Part shown: positions 1-9,328 of the stretch, piece by piece
How positions within the stretch are numbered: the first letter of the stretch is position 1
Layout: the number at the start of each line of letters is the position of its first letter
Origin: Nitrospira sp.
Lineage (GTDB): Bacteria; Nitrospirota; Nitrospiria; Nitrospirales; Nitrospiraceae
Length of the DNA: 64,000 nucleotides
NCBI GenBank assembly: GCA_018242725.1
Contig: JAFEBI010000007.1
Location: 92,061-156,060 of the forward strand
Direction: 5' to 3'
The notes under the pieces: model-generated
The model's database searches: none
The model's input: only the letters and a program-made list of their open reading frames with translations
What the model was told of the DNA's origin: nothing
Program-made: the position numbers and the translations under genes

Positions 1-1
1 A

Positions 2-925
2 ATGGGATCCCATATTACGGATCGGCTGCTGTCGGGAGGGGCTTCGGAAGTTATCCTATTGGATAATTTTGTTCGTGGAAGCTTGCGCAATATCGAGGAT
101 TCGCTGAAAGATAAGCGTGTACGGCTTGTAGAAGGTGACATCCGCAATCTAGACCTCCTGCGCGATCTTGCGACTGGAATCGATGGCCTGTTTCATATGG
201 CCGCCTTGAGAATCACAGCCTGTGCCGACGATCCGCGGGGAGCGATGGAAGTAATGCTGGTAGGGACTCTCAATGTCCTTCAAACGATGGTGGAAAAGAA
301 GGTAGGAAGATTAGTCTATGCGTCATCCGCTTCCGTCTATGGATTAGCGGACGTGTTCCCCACCAACGAAAACCATCATGCGTTCAACAACCGCACCCTG
401 TATGGGACTGCTAAAATGGCCGGGGAAGGGATGGCCCGTTCGTTTGCAGATATGTATGGCCTGCAATATGTTGCGCTACGCTATTTCAATGTGTACGGAC
501 CACGCATGGATATTCACGGGAAATATACCGAAGTCCTTATTCGCTGGCTGGAAAGGATCGCGACTGGAGAGGCTCCCGTCATTTATGGTGATGGTCTACA
601 AACCATGGATATGGTGTACATCGATGATGTGACTGATGCAAATATCACGGCCATGGAATCGGATGTGACGGACGAAGTATTTAACGTTGCGAGTGGGAGC
701 GAGACCAGTCTGTTAGACCTGCTTCAAGCCGTGCTGAAGGTCACGGGATCGACCCTTACGCCGCGGTTCTTGCCTGCCCGTTCGATCAATCCCGTTCCGC
801 GACGACTTGCCGACACGGGGAAAGCGGAAAACCTACTGGGATTCCGAGCTAAAGTCGATATCGAGGAAGGATTGAGACGTCTCATTGACTGGCGGGAATC
901 GGTCCTCGCCCGTCAAGAAGCCTGA
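2..925 (+). CDS. NAD-dependent epimerase/dehydratase, 5'-truncated by the window edge
   Basis: Short-chain dehydrogenase of the extended type that acts on nucleotide sugars, probably a UDP-sugar 4-epimerase or dehydratase feeding the polysaccharide locus. The visible protein starts at GSHITDRLL, which in this family follows the glycine-rich NAD-binding loop, so the true start lies upstream and only about 10-15 residues are missing. The catalytic pair is visible as YGTAK (Tyr134, Lys138), with a Ser-rich strand ASSASVYG before it and RYFNVYGPR after it. The ATG at the edge probably encodes the Met of a GFMGSH-type loop and is not a start. The DegT aminotransferase begins 38 bases downstream, suggesting one transcript. 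The exact substrate cannot be read from the sequence. Confidence 0.9.
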   Translation: MGSHITDRLLSGGASEVILLDNFVRGSLRNIEDSLKDKRVRLVEGDIRNLDLLRDLATGIDGLFHMAALRITACADDPRGAMEVMLVGTLNVLQTMVEKKVGRLVYASSASVYGLADVFPTNENHHAFNNRTLYGTAKMAGEGMARSFADMYGLQYVALRYFNVYGPRMDIHGKYTEVLIRWLERIATGEAPVIYGDGLQTMDMVYIDDVTDANITAMESDVTDEVFNVASGSETSLLDLLQAVLKVTGSTLTPRFLPARSINPVPRRLADTGKAENLLGFRAKVDIEEGLRRLIDWRESVLARQEA

Positions 926-963
926 CTCGTTGTGCCACACACATCCGCCTGAGGTTTCTCGCC

Positions 964-2211
964 ATGATTCCTATCGCCAAACCGTTCATCGGAGAAGAAG
1001 AAGCTGCTGCAGTCAGAGAGGTCCTTCTCTCGGGATGGCTGACGCAAGGCCCAAAGGTCAAACAGTTCGAGGAGGCTTTCGCTGCGTATGTTGGGGCGCC
1101 GTACGCCTGTGCTGTGTCAAGTTGCACGACCGCCTTGCACCTGGCGCTTCTTGTTGCTGGTGTAAAACCTGGGAATGTCGTCATCACAGTCAGTCACTCG
1201 TTCATCGCGACTGCCAATGCGATTCGCTACTGTTCCGCCGAACCGGTGTTCATCGATATCGATCCGCTGACATACAATATGTCTCCGAAGGATCTTGAGC
1301 TGTGCCTGCGCGAGCAATGCGATTTGATCCAAGGAAACCTTTATTATCGTGACATCGCACGACTCGCTGCAGGTGAATCTCCTTTACGGCATCTCGTCGC
1401 TACGGAGCCTGGTGGCACTCGAGGTGAGCTGGGGCGAGTGGCTGCTATTCTGCCTGTGCACCAAATGGGAATGCCCTGCGATCTTCCCCCCATTCTGTCC
1501 ATTGCCGACCAGTTTCAGCTGCCTCTGATCGAAGATGCCGCCTGTGCCATAGGGAGTGAAGTTCAGATCGCTGACCAGTGGGAACGAATCGGGAAACCAC
1601 ACGGTGATATCGCCTGCTTTTCGTTTCATCCGCGGAAGCTTGTTGCTACCGGTGACGGCGGAATGATCACGACAGACAACCCTGAGTATGATGCAAAGTT
1701 ACGTCTGCTCCGCCAGCATGCCATGAGCGTCCCAGATACAGTGCGGCATAGTGCCAACAAGATCATATTTGAAGACTATGTCACGACGGGATTTAACTAC
1801 AGAATGACCGACATTCAGGCTGCCATAGGGATCGAACAACTCAAGCGGTTACCCGGATTTTTAGAACAGCGGAAACAGCTTGCCGCTTTGTACTGTGAAA
1901 AATTGAAGACTATCCCTTGGCTGGCCCACCCCCATAAGCCGTCTTATTGCAGAAGCAATTGGCAGAGCTATCCCATCAAGGTGTTAAACCATGCGCCCGT
2001 CAGTCGCGATGAGTTGATGCAGTACCTGCTTGATTCCGGCATCTCTTCACGCCGCGGCATTATGAACGCGCACCAAGAACCTCCCTATAGCACTCACCCT
2101 TCATTGAAGGAGTCAGAAAAGGCGAGAGATTCGGTAGTTCTTCTGCCCCTTTTTACAGGTATGACGGAGACAGAAGTCGAATCCGTTGTCCAGAAACTCA
2201 AGGATGTCTAA
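964..2211 (+). CDS. DegT/DnrJ/EryC1/StrS family PLP-dependent sugar aminotransferase
   Basis: This 415-residue protein should transfer an amino group to a keto nucleotide sugar using pyridoxal phosphate. The family signature is clear: GWLTQGPKV near the start, EDAACAIGSEV with the cofactor-binding Asp191, and FSFHPRKLVATGDGG with the Schiff-base lysine Lys225. FNYRMTDIQAAIG is the usual dimer-interface segment. About 60 residues between 110 and 170 look like an insertion compared with the compact family members. The next gene overlaps its stop by eight bases and encodes an N-acyltransferase, so the pair probably makes an N-acylated amino sugar. The preceding epimerase may supply the precursor; the precise sugar is unknown. 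Confidence 0.93.
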   Translation: MIPIAKPFIGEEEAAAVREVLLSGWLTQGPKVKQFEEAFAAYVGAPYACAVSSCTTALHLALLVAGVKPGNVVITVSHSFIATANAIRYCSAEPVFIDIDPLTYNMSPKDLELCLREQCDLIQGNLYYRDIARLAAGESPLRHLVATEPGGTRGELGRVAAILPVHQMGMPCDLPPILSIADQFQLPLIEDAACAIGSEVQIADQWERIGKPHGDIACFSFHPRKLVATGDGGMITTDNPEYDAKLRLLRQHAMSVPDTVRHSANKIIFEDYVTTGFNYRMTDIQAAIGIEQLKRLPGFLEQRKQLAALYCEKLKTIPWLAHPHKPSYCRSNWQSYPIKVLNHAPVSRDELMQYLLDSGISSRRGIMNAHQEPPYSTHPSLKESEKARDSVVLLPLFTGMTETEVESVVQKLKDV

Positions 2212-2866
2212 ACAACTGCTGCTTTTCCCATTTGGTGGCAACGCAAGGGAAGCACTCCTGTCCATCTTTGCGATCAACAGCATTCGACCAGAATGGGAGA
2301 TCATAGGCTTTTTGGACGATGATCCCGTTGCTCAGGGTAAAAATTGTTGCGGCATAACCGTATTGGGTGGCCGGGAACTGCTCGGCGCGTATGACGGTGC
2401 ATACGTCCTCGCAGTCCCCGGTAGTCCCAAAGGGTACTTGAAGCGTAAGACCATCATCGACGGCTTGTGTCTTGACAAATCTCGCTTTGCGACCATTCTT
2501 CATCCTTCGGTCGTGCGCGCACCTGACGCTACAATCGGACATAACACATTGCTGATGTCCAATGTCGTCGTTAGTTGCGGAAGTCAAATTGGGCATCACT
2601 GTATCGTTCTGCCAAATACAGTTCTCGCACACGATAGCAACATAAGCGACTATTGTTGCATTGGCTCTAATGTGTCGATTTCTGGTTCGGTCGGTATAGG
2701 ATCCGAGTGTTATATCGGCTCTGGTGTCAAGATTCGTGAAAATGTTCTGATCGGAGAACGCTCGCTTGTCGGATTAGGAGCAAATGTAGTTTCAAATATC
2801 GAAAAAGAGACAGTCGCGATCGGAAATCCAGCACGATCCGTTAGGAAATCGGTGCAAGCTGTATGA
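2204..2866 (+). CDS. PglD/NeuD-like sugar O/N-acyltransferase (hexapeptide repeat)
   Basis: A 220-residue acyltransferase. The N-terminal third (LLLFPFGGNAREALL, then GFLDDDP) is the Rossmann-like nucleotide-sugar binding domain of the PglD/NeuD type. The rest is a left-handed beta-helix of hexapeptide repeats (IGHNTLLMSNVVV, IGHHCIVLP, IGSECYIGSGVKI, IGERSLVGLGANVV), ending in the family's usual IGNPAR. It probably acetylates the amino sugar made by the aminotransferase just upstream. I chose the ATG at 2204, which overlaps the aminotransferase stop and implies translational coupling. An in-frame TTG at 2186 is possible but less likely. Confidence 0.9.
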   Translation: MSKQLLLFPFGGNAREALLSIFAINSIRPEWEIIGFLDDDPVAQGKNCCGITVLGGRELLGAYDGAYVLAVPGSPKGYLKRKTIIDGLCLDKSRFATILHPSVVRAPDATIGHNTLLMSNVVVSCGSQIGHHCIVLPNTVLAHDSNISDYCCIGSNVSISGSVGIGSECYIGSGVKIRENVLIGERSLVGLGANVVSNIEKETVAIGNPARSVRKSVQAV

Positions 2867-3184
2867 GCAAGGTAGGTACCGTAGGACACTGCTCTATCTC
2901 CATTCGGTTGGTGGTATTAGGTGGTCACATCACGTCAATCAGATGATCCAAGAGGCGACCATTTGTGTTGCATGGTGCCTCGTATTCCACACCTCCTTCA
3001 GTAGATGACTGAATGATCCGCGATTCTTCTGTCCGTTGGCAGGTGGATATTGCTACAAATTCAAGCACAGCAGACCCTCTACGAATTCTCCACAACTAGA
3101 CTAATTCAATTAGACTAGCTCAAGATCGCTCCCCGTCAAGAAGAAAAACTCTTCCATTATGAAAAAAGGGAAACTCCTTCCATT
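2867..3184 (+). other. Intergenic leader before the large secreted protein
   Basis: No gene is visible in these 318 bases. AT content rises towards the right-hand end. The last 40 bases contain a near-perfect tandem duplication that includes an ATG, described separately. No convincing hairpin with a T-run was found after the acyltransferase gene. A promoter for the next gene is expected here, but no clear -35/-10 pair could be picked out. Confidence 0.5.
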
Positions 3185-3194
3185 ATGAAAAAAC
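3146..3194 (+). repeat. Tandem duplication of a start-codon segment
   Basis: The segment reading TTCCATTATGAAAAAA occurs twice in direct orientation, at about 3152-3167 and 3178-3193. Each copy is preceded by a similar AAACTC stretch, giving a unit of about 26 bases. The second copy carries the start codon of the 1464-residue protein and the first carries an upstream ATG. The duplication therefore doubled the translation start region. Confidence 0.85.
3159..3188 (+). CDS. Possible nine-codon upstream open reading frame (leader peptide)
   Basis: The duplicated ATG at 3159 opens a frame of nine codons (MKKGKLLPL). Its TGA at 3186-3188 overlaps the ATG of the large secreted protein at 3185 in an ATGA arrangement. 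Neither ATG has a good Shine-Dalgarno sequence. Reinitiation from this short frame could therefore set translation of the large protein. This is a sequence reading only; the frame could equally be a by-product of the duplication. Confidence 0.35.
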   Translation: MKKGKLLPL

Positions 3195-6100
3195 AGTATA
3201 GCCATCCTAGGGCATCGCTGCTCACAGTGTTGTTCATCACCTGTATGGCGTCGCTATTTTCTGCGAGAGAAGCGGCAAGCTCCTGCACATCACCCGCAAA
3301 TCAGATTGAAGCAGAAAACTGTCTGCCTGGCACCCCTAGCAGTACCTGGGATCTCGACAATGCCGATCAAGGGGACACTACCATTCAGGGTTTCGCAACA
3401 GAAATAAGTACGAATGTGGGAGGCACGGTCCACTTCAAAGTCAGCTCGAACACCTCGAATTACAAACTTGATATTTACCGAATGGGGTACTACGGCGGGA
3501 TGGGAGCTCGCAAAGTTACCACCGTCAATCCTGTTGCATTCACTCAGCAACCGCCCTGCATCTATCAAGCGCCCACGGGATTGACGGATTGCGGCAACTG
3601 GACAGAAACCGCATCATGGGCCATACCAGCCAATGCGACGTCAGGGATTTATTTTGCTAAAGCCATCCGGAATGACACCGGCGGGGCCAGTCATATTTTT
3701 TTCATCGTTCGTAACGATGCCAGTCATTCCGATATCCTCTTTAAGACCGCAGATGCTACGTGGCAGGCATACAATAACTATTCACAGAGCTTCTATGGCT
3801 GTAGCAACGGAAATTTCATCAACGAATGCCGGGCCTTTAAGATCAGCTACAACCGACCCTTGTATTCACGAGTGGGTGAGATCGATAGCTGGGTATTCAA
3901 CGCCGATTATCCAATGGTGCGCTGGCTGGAAGCGAATGGCTACGATGTCACTTATTTTACCGACGTGGACGCAGACCGTCGCGGCTTGTTGATCCGGAAT
4001 CACAAGTTGTTTCTGTCAAACGGCCACGACGAATACTGGTCGGCGAACCAGCGGGCCAATGTCGAAGCCGCGCGCGACGCTGGGGTTCACCTGGCTTTCT
4101 TTAGCGGAAATACGGTCTACTGGAAGACGCGATGGGAGAATAGCATCGATAGTGCAGGTGTGCCGTATCGCACTCTTGTCTGCTACAAGGAAACCTGGGC
4201 CAACGCAGTAATCGATCCGGAAGATCCCCCAACCTGGACCGGCACCTGGCGTGACCCGCGCTTCAGCCCTCCGGCCGATGGCGGGCGCCCAGAAAATGCG
4301 CTGACGGGGACATGGACCAGAATCGCTGGTGAAACTATTAGCACCATGACTGTCCCCCAGGCCGACGGCAAGATGCGCTTCTGGCGCAATACCAACATTG
4401 CGACACTGAATCCAGGGCAGACCGCTACCTTAGCTCCCGGCTCCCTTGGGGCAGAGATGGACGCTGATGAAGACAACGGCTTTCGCCCGGCAGGCCTGTT
4501 ACACATGAGTACTACTACAGTCACCTCGGATCAGATTCTGTTGGACTACGGGCGCAACGTCGGTTCGGGCACCATGGTTCACCACTTGACCTTGTATCGC
4601 CACTCGAGTGGGGCACTGGTGTTCAGCGCTGGGACTTATCGCTGGGCTTGGGGGCTGGACGCCAACCATGATCTCGGTGGGCTTGGCAACACAACTGACA
4701 TCCGTATGCAGCAGGCTACGGTCAACCTTTTTGCCGATATGGGTGTGCAGCCCACAACCATGCAACCAGGACTTGTACCAGCTACCGCTTCTACCGACCA
4801 TACTGCGCCAACCTCCACCATCACGGCTCCGTCGGGTGGTTCCTCTGTCACAAGCGGTACGATCGTCACAATCACCGGTACGGCAACAGACAGCGGAGGA
4901 GGAGTTGTAGGTGGAGTCGAAGTTTCGACCGACGGAGGAACGACATGGCACCCAGCATCGGGGCGTGAGAGTTGGAGCTATAGCTGGCAGCCGAAAATTG
5001 TGGGTTCCACAGTCATTAGAAGTCGAGCCGTTGACGATAGCGGCAATCTGGAGAGTCCTTTGGCGGGGCGGGGAGTGACGGTCGCTCCATGCACATCATG
5101 TGGCGGTTTCTGGCCTAACACGGAGATTCCTACTGTTGTGGACTCGGGACCCGACAGTCCGGTGGAGTTGGGAATGCAGTTCCGCTCCGATGTGAACGGG
5201 ACCATTACCGGCGTCCAATTCTACAAGGCGACCACCAATATAGGCACCCACGTAGCCAACCTCTGGTCGAGCACCGGCACTTTGTTGGCGACAGCCACGT
5301 TCACAGCGGAAACTGCTTCAGGCTGGCAGCAGGTGGTCTTCTCAACCCCAGTGTCCATCACTGCCAATACCGTCTACACGGTGTCCTACCACAGCTACTA
5401 TGGTCACTACAGCGCCGATCCGAACTACTTCACCGCGGCTGGTGCGGATAACTCACCGCTTCACATCATCAACGGCGCCTACCGGTATGGAACGACCAGC
5501 AGCGCTCCGACCACAACGTCTAACGGTACAAACTATTGGGTGGATGTGATGTTCACCTCTGGAGCACCTTCCTCCATTGTCGTGACCCCAGTCGCCTCCA
5601 CGATTTCGACGGGGACCACGCAGTCATTCACCGCCACTGGAAACTATGCCAGTGGCGCCACGCAGAATCTGACGAGCCAAGTCGCATGGACGTCCTCCAG
5701 CACAAGTGTGGCTACGATTACTAGTACGGGCCTGGCCACCGCCGGCAATCCTGGGAACACCACTATCTCGGCTACGTTGGGGACGGTGACCGGCAGCACG
5801 ACCCTAACTGTACAGATTACGCCATTGACGATTGTCACATCCTCCTTACCCGGTGGTGTCTTGAATGTGGCCTACACAACTACGCTGGTAGCCAGTGGCG
5901 CATTGACACCCTATACCTGGTCGATCGACAGTGGGGCGCTGCCGACGGGTCTGTCGCTCGCTAGCAGCACCGGGATTATCTCTGGAACACCCACGGATAC
6001 CGGTACGTTTAGTTTCACCGCCAGGGTAACGGCTGCGAATGGGCAATCGGTCACCAAGCTCCTGAGCATCGGCAGTAGCACTCTTGTCACACTCTGGCCC

Positions 6101-7579
6101 AACACGACGGTCCCTGCCGTTGTAGATTCAGGACCCGACAGTCCGGTGGAGTTAGGGGTGAAATTCCGCTCTGATGTGAACGGGACCGTTACAGGCATCC
6201 GTTTCTATAAGGCCAGCACGAATACGGGCACTCACATCGCCAATCTCTGGACGAGCACCGGCACCAAACTGGCCACGGCAACCTTCACGGGAGAAACCGC
6301 TTCCGGCTGGCAGCAGGTGCTGTTCTCGAGCCCGGTCCCCATCACCGCTAACACGGTCTATGTTGCGTCCTACCAAGCGCTCAAAGGCCACTACAGTGCG
6401 AGCGTGAACTACTTTGCAACAGGTGTGGATAGCCCACCACTCCACGCTCTTGCCAACGGGGTCTCCGGTGGGAACGGGGTCTATGCGTACGGAGCTACCA
6501 GTGTCTTCCCCACCCAGACATATGAGAGGGCCAACTACTGGGTGGATGTCGCGTTCTCTCCTGACCCACCACCGGCACTGTGGTCTATAGCAGTGACACC
6601 GACCGCCTCCACAATTTCCACGGGGACCACGCAGGCCTTCACTGCTACCGGGACCTATTCCAATAGCAGTACCCAGAACCTGACGGGCCAAGTCACGTGG
6701 ACGTCCTCCAGCGCAAGCGTGGCCACGATCAACAGTGCCGGCTCTGCCACTGCCGGTACTGCCGGTAGCACTACCATCTCGGCTACGTTCGGGACGGTCA
6801 TCGGCAGCACGACCTTGACCGTCCAAGCGACCCCACTGACAATTACCACCACCGCCTTGCCATCTGGAAACCTGAATGCTGCCTATACGGCCACTCTGGC
6901 AGCCAGTGGCGCATTGACACCCTACACCTGGTCGATCGAAAGTGTGCCGCTGCCGACGGGTCTGTCGCTCGCTAGCGGCACAGGGGTCATCTCCGGAACA
7001 CCCACGGCGACTGGTACGTTCAACTTCACCGTACGAGTAACGGCTGCGAACGGGCAATCAGTCACCAAGGCCTTGAGCATCTTCATCGGCAATGTTCTCT
7101 CGATCTGGCCCAGCACGACGGTCCCTGCCGTAGTGGATGCAGGGCCAGACAGTCCTGTGGAGCTGGGGATGAAATTCCAGTCTGATCTGAACGGGAGTAT
7201 AACCGGCGTCCGATTCTACAAGGCGAGCACCAATACTGGTACTCATGTGGCCAACCTCTGGACGAGTAGCGGCACTTTACTGGCGACCGCCACCTTCACG
7301 GGAGAGACCGCGTCCGGCTGGCAGCAAGTGTTGTTTTCGAGCCCGGTCCCGATTACCGCCAATACGGTCTACGTCGCGTCCTACCATGCACTTAACGGCC
7401 ACTACAGCTTCAATGGGAACTACTTCGTAACAGGGGTAGACAGCCCACCGCTCCATGGCTTGGCCAGCAGTGTCTCTGGCGGGAACGGGGTCTATGCGTA
7501 TGGAACGACCAGTCTCTTTCCTGCCCAGAGCTATAACGCGTCCAATTACTGGATTGATGTGCTGTTTCAACAACAATGA
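3185..7579 (+). CDS. Secreted dimethylformamidase-like protein with Ig-like and three DUF4082 domains
   Basis: A 1464-residue exported protein with an N-terminal signal peptide (about residues 1-32, ending near AREAASS). Residues about 35-530 resemble the large subunit of N,N-dimethylformamidase: YRMGYYGGMGARKV near residue 100, NGHDEYWS near 280, then FFSGNTVYWKTRWE. Residues about 535-620 form a bacterial Ig-like domain. After that a block repeats: DUF4082 (about 641-791, 969-1124, 1307-1464), each of the first two followed by a Big_2-type Ig domain (about 796-879, 1132-1215) and an He_PIG-type Ig domain (about 880-962, 1216-1300). The enzyme family hydrolyses small amides, but the substrate here is unknown. 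The repeats suggest carbohydrate or surface binding. The start has poor ribosome-binding context and may be coupled to the upstream short frame. Confidence 0.88.
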   Translation: MKKQYSHPRASLLTVLFITCMASLFSAREAASSCTSPANQIEAENCLPGTPSSTWDLDNADQGDTTIQGFATEISTNVGGTVHFKVSSNTSNYKLDIYRMGYYGGMGARKVTTVNPVAFTQQPPCIYQAPTGLTDCGNWTETASWAIPANATSGIYFAKAIRNDTGGASHIFFIVRNDASHSDILFKTADATWQAYNNYSQSFYGCSNGNFINECRAFKISYNRPLYSRVGEIDSWVFNADYPMVRWLEANGYDVTYFTDVDADRRGLLIRNHKLFLSNGHDEYWSANQRANVEAARDAGVHLAFFSGNTVYWKTRWENSIDSAGVPYRTLVCYKETWANAVIDPEDPPTWTGTWRDPRFSPPADGGRPENALTGTWTRIAGETISTMTVPQADGKMRFWRNTNIATLNPGQTATLAPGSLGAEMDADEDNGFRPAGLLHMSTTTVTSDQILLDYGRNVGSGTMVHHLTLYRHSSGALVFSAGTYRWAWGLDANHDLGGLGNTTDIRMQQATVNLFADMGVQPTTMQPGLVPATASTDHTAPTSTITAPSGGSSVTSGTIVTITGTATDSGGGVVGGVEVSTDGGTTWHPASGRESWSYSWQPKIVGSTVIRSRAVDDSGNLESPLAGRGVTVAPCTSCGGFWPNTEIPTVVDSGPDSPVELGMQFRSDVNGTITGVQFYKATTNIGTHVANLWSSTGTLLATATFTAETASGWQQVVFSTPVSITANTVYTVSYHSYYGHYSADPNYFTAAGADNSPLHIINGAYRYGTTSSAPTTTSNGTNYWVDVMFTSGAPSSIVVTPVASTISTGTTQSFTATGNYASGATQNLTSQVAWTSSSTSVATITSTGLATAGNPGNTTISATLGTVTGSTTLTVQITPLTIVTSSLPGGVLNVAYTTTLVASGALTPYTWSIDSGALPTGLSLASSTGIISGTPTDTGTFSFTARVTAANGQSVTKLLSIGSSTLVTLWPNTTVPAVVDSGPDSPVELGVKFRSDVNGTVTGIRFYKASTNTGTHIANLWTSTGTKLATATFTGETASGWQQVLFSSPVPITANTVYVASYQALKGHYSASVNYFATGVDSPPLHALANGVSGGNGVYAYGATSVFPTQTYERANYWVDVAFSPDPPPALWSIAVTPTASTISTGTTQAFTATGTYSNSSTQNLTGQVTWTSSSASVATINSAGSATAGTAGSTTISATFGTVIGSTTLTVQATPLTITTTALPSGNLNAAYTATLAASGALTPYTWSIESVPLPTGLSLASGTGVISGTPTATGTFNFTVRVTAANGQSVTKALSIFIGNVLSIWPSTTVPAVVDAGPDSPVELGMKFQSDLNGSITGVRFYKASTNTGTHVANLWTSSGTLLATATFTGETASGWQQVLFSSPVPITANTVYVASYHALNGHYSFNGNYFVTGVDSPPLHGLASSVSGGNGVYAYGTTSLFPAQSYNASNYWIDVLFQQQ
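5111..7576 (+). repeat. Roughly 1-kb internal repeats encoding DUF4082-Big_2-He_PIG
   Basis: Three long direct repeats begin at about 5111, 6095 and 7106, each opening with a TGGCC(C/T)A(A/G)CACG-type sequence. The first two are complete units of 984 and 1011 bases; the third stops after the DUF4082 part. Nucleotide identity is high in long stretches, for example the bases encoding FTGETASGWQQVLFSSPVPI in the second and third copies. This points to fairly recent duplication or gene conversion within the gene. Confidence 0.9.
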
Positions 7580-7658
7580 CCTAGAAAATGTAGCAAGATC
7601 CGATCATATGAGTCTTTGCCGGAGCGTAGCCTCCCAGGAAGGAGGGTTATAAGTCCAA

Positions 7659-9272
7659 TTGAAATCGATCGTTATTAAATTGGGCTTACCAGTGACATTG
7701 CTGATAATGGTACTGTCAGCTGTTTCGGTGAGGGCTCCGGGTATCATTAATGGCCACGGTGTGGTGCTGGATAGCAGCGGTAAGATCATCCCGTGGACGC
7801 CTGATCCGACCCAAGGCTATGACCAGGTGATGAATCTCGCCTGGAATTACTTGGTCGATGCTGTGCCAAGTGACAGCCGAAACGGTAAACCAGCCTACTA
7901 CAGCCACAGTTACACAGTTCCGGACACACAGGAGCCATCGGACTGGCCTCACAATCCAACTGGCTTGTACGGTATGTTGATCGAGTCGGCATTGAAGTAT
8001 TATGGCTATTCAGGAAATATCGCTCCTGTTCGGATAGCGGAGAATGTGGCTACTGCCATGATCAGTCATGGAATGACGCCAAAGAGCTCAGATTGGCCTA
8101 ACGTTCCTTACGCGAGCGGGGATGCTGGCTCTCTCACCTACCGTGGTGCGGCTTATGGAGAGGCCGATGGAGTGGGAGATGGTACGGGTGTCATTGAGCC
8201 AGACAAGGTCGGTGAAATGGGTGATGCCTGGCTACAGTTGTATCGATTTGGCCGTAATACTGACTTCCGAGACGTTGCCATTGCAGCGGCCGATGCTCTG
8301 GCACGTCACGTACGTACAGGAAACTCGAGCCAGTCACCCTGGCCGTTTCGGGTGTATGCCGATAGCGGCCTGGTGCGCGAAGATTACTGTGCGAATGTGA
8401 TTGGTCCGATCAAGTTATTTGACGGGCTCATCAGCCTTGGCTTGGGCGATACAGAAGCCTATCAAGTAGCACGACAGACCGCCTGGAACTGGCTGATGAC
8501 CTATCCCATGAAAAATAACATCTGGTCCAATTACTTTGAGGATGTCCCCATTCAGCCAGATACGAACAACTTCAATCAGTATAGCCCCATGATGACAGCG
8601 CGTTATCTTTTGGAGCATCCAGAGCTTGACCCCGACTGGGAAAGACATGTTCGCGATTTGATCGGGTGGGTTGAGGGTAACTTTGCGATATCATCATACG
8701 GGGCCAATACAATCCGTGAGCAGAAAAGTTTTTGGTATCCGATGGGTAGCCATACCGCGAGATATGCATCTGTGAATGCCCTCCTGTACGAAAAAACCGG
8801 CGATGTAATTGCCAAAGAAATAGCCTACCGATCACTCAACTGGGCAACCTATATGGCGCGGCCAAACGGCGTCGTGATCGATGGCCCGGAGGTGAACAAC
8901 CAGTGGTTTACGGACGGGTATGGTGATTACATTCGCCACTTTATGACCAGTCTTGGTGCAGTACCAACCTGGGCGCCAAATCGGCAAAGCCACCTGGTCA
9001 GGTCAACCTCGCTCGTGAACAATATCACGTACTCACTGTCGGAGATCAACTACAGCACCACCGACGCTGCCTCGACAGAAATATTGCGAACCAATTTTAT
9101 CCCTGCGAGTGTGGCAGTTGATGGCCTGGAACTGAGTCAACGGCCTGACTTGACTCAGCCTGGTTGGATATTTGATCCCCTCCAAAGTGTTCTGCGGATT
9201 CGGCATGATGTCGGTACGAAGATACAGGTCTTATCGGTGAACACGTTGCCGAACATCACCACGACCTTCTAG
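7659..9272 (+). CDS. Secreted protein of unknown function, possibly an (alpha/alpha) barrel carbohydrate-active protein
   Basis: A 537-residue protein with a signal peptide (hydrophobic residues about 8-25, cleavage near VRAPG). I do not recognise a named family. Repeated aromatic helices, such as AWNYLVDAV, LYGMLIESALKYYGYSG, AWLQLYRFGRN, WNWLMTYPM and ARYLLEHPELD, resemble the (alpha/alpha) toroid of glycoside hydrolases, polysaccharide lyases and glucuronyl epimerases. The last about 90 residues look beta-rich. It starts at TTG, 12 bases after a strong AAGGAGGG. It lies 79 bases downstream of the large DMFase-like protein, so the two exported proteins are probably co-expressed. A polysaccharide-modifying role is inferred from fold appearance and location only. 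Confidence 0.75.
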   Translation: MKSIVIKLGLPVTLLIMVLSAVSVRAPGIINGHGVVLDSSGKIIPWTPDPTQGYDQVMNLAWNYLVDAVPSDSRNGKPAYYSHSYTVPDTQEPSDWPHNPTGLYGMLIESALKYYGYSGNIAPVRIAENVATAMISHGMTPKSSDWPNVPYASGDAGSLTYRGAAYGEADGVGDGTGVIEPDKVGEMGDAWLQLYRFGRNTDFRDVAIAAADALARHVRTGNSSQSPWPFRVYADSGLVREDYCANVIGPIKLFDGLISLGLGDTEAYQVARQTAWNWLMTYPMKNNIWSNYFEDVPIQPDTNNFNQYSPMMTARYLLEHPELDPDWERHVRDLIGWVEGNFAISSYGANTIREQKSFWYPMGSHTARYASVNALLYEKTGDVIAKEIAYRSLNWATYMARPNGVVIDGPEVNNQWFTDGYGDYIRHFMTSLGAVPTWAPNRQSHLVRSTSLVNNITYSLSEINYSTTDAASTEILRTNFIPASVAVDGLELSQRPDLTQPGWIFDPLQSVLRIRHDVGTKIQVLSVNTLPNITTTF

Positions 9273-9328
9273 CCCAGCGAAAGTTGCAGATGGCCCCTAC
9301 ACGGCCACGCTGGCTCTGCCCTTCAGCT

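Noticed and set aside
6152..7057. A 301-codon antisense frame inside the DUF4082 repeats
   Set aside because: It follows from the repeated GC-rich codons of the sense gene, has no start context, and its product is low-complexity Arg/Gly/Asp.
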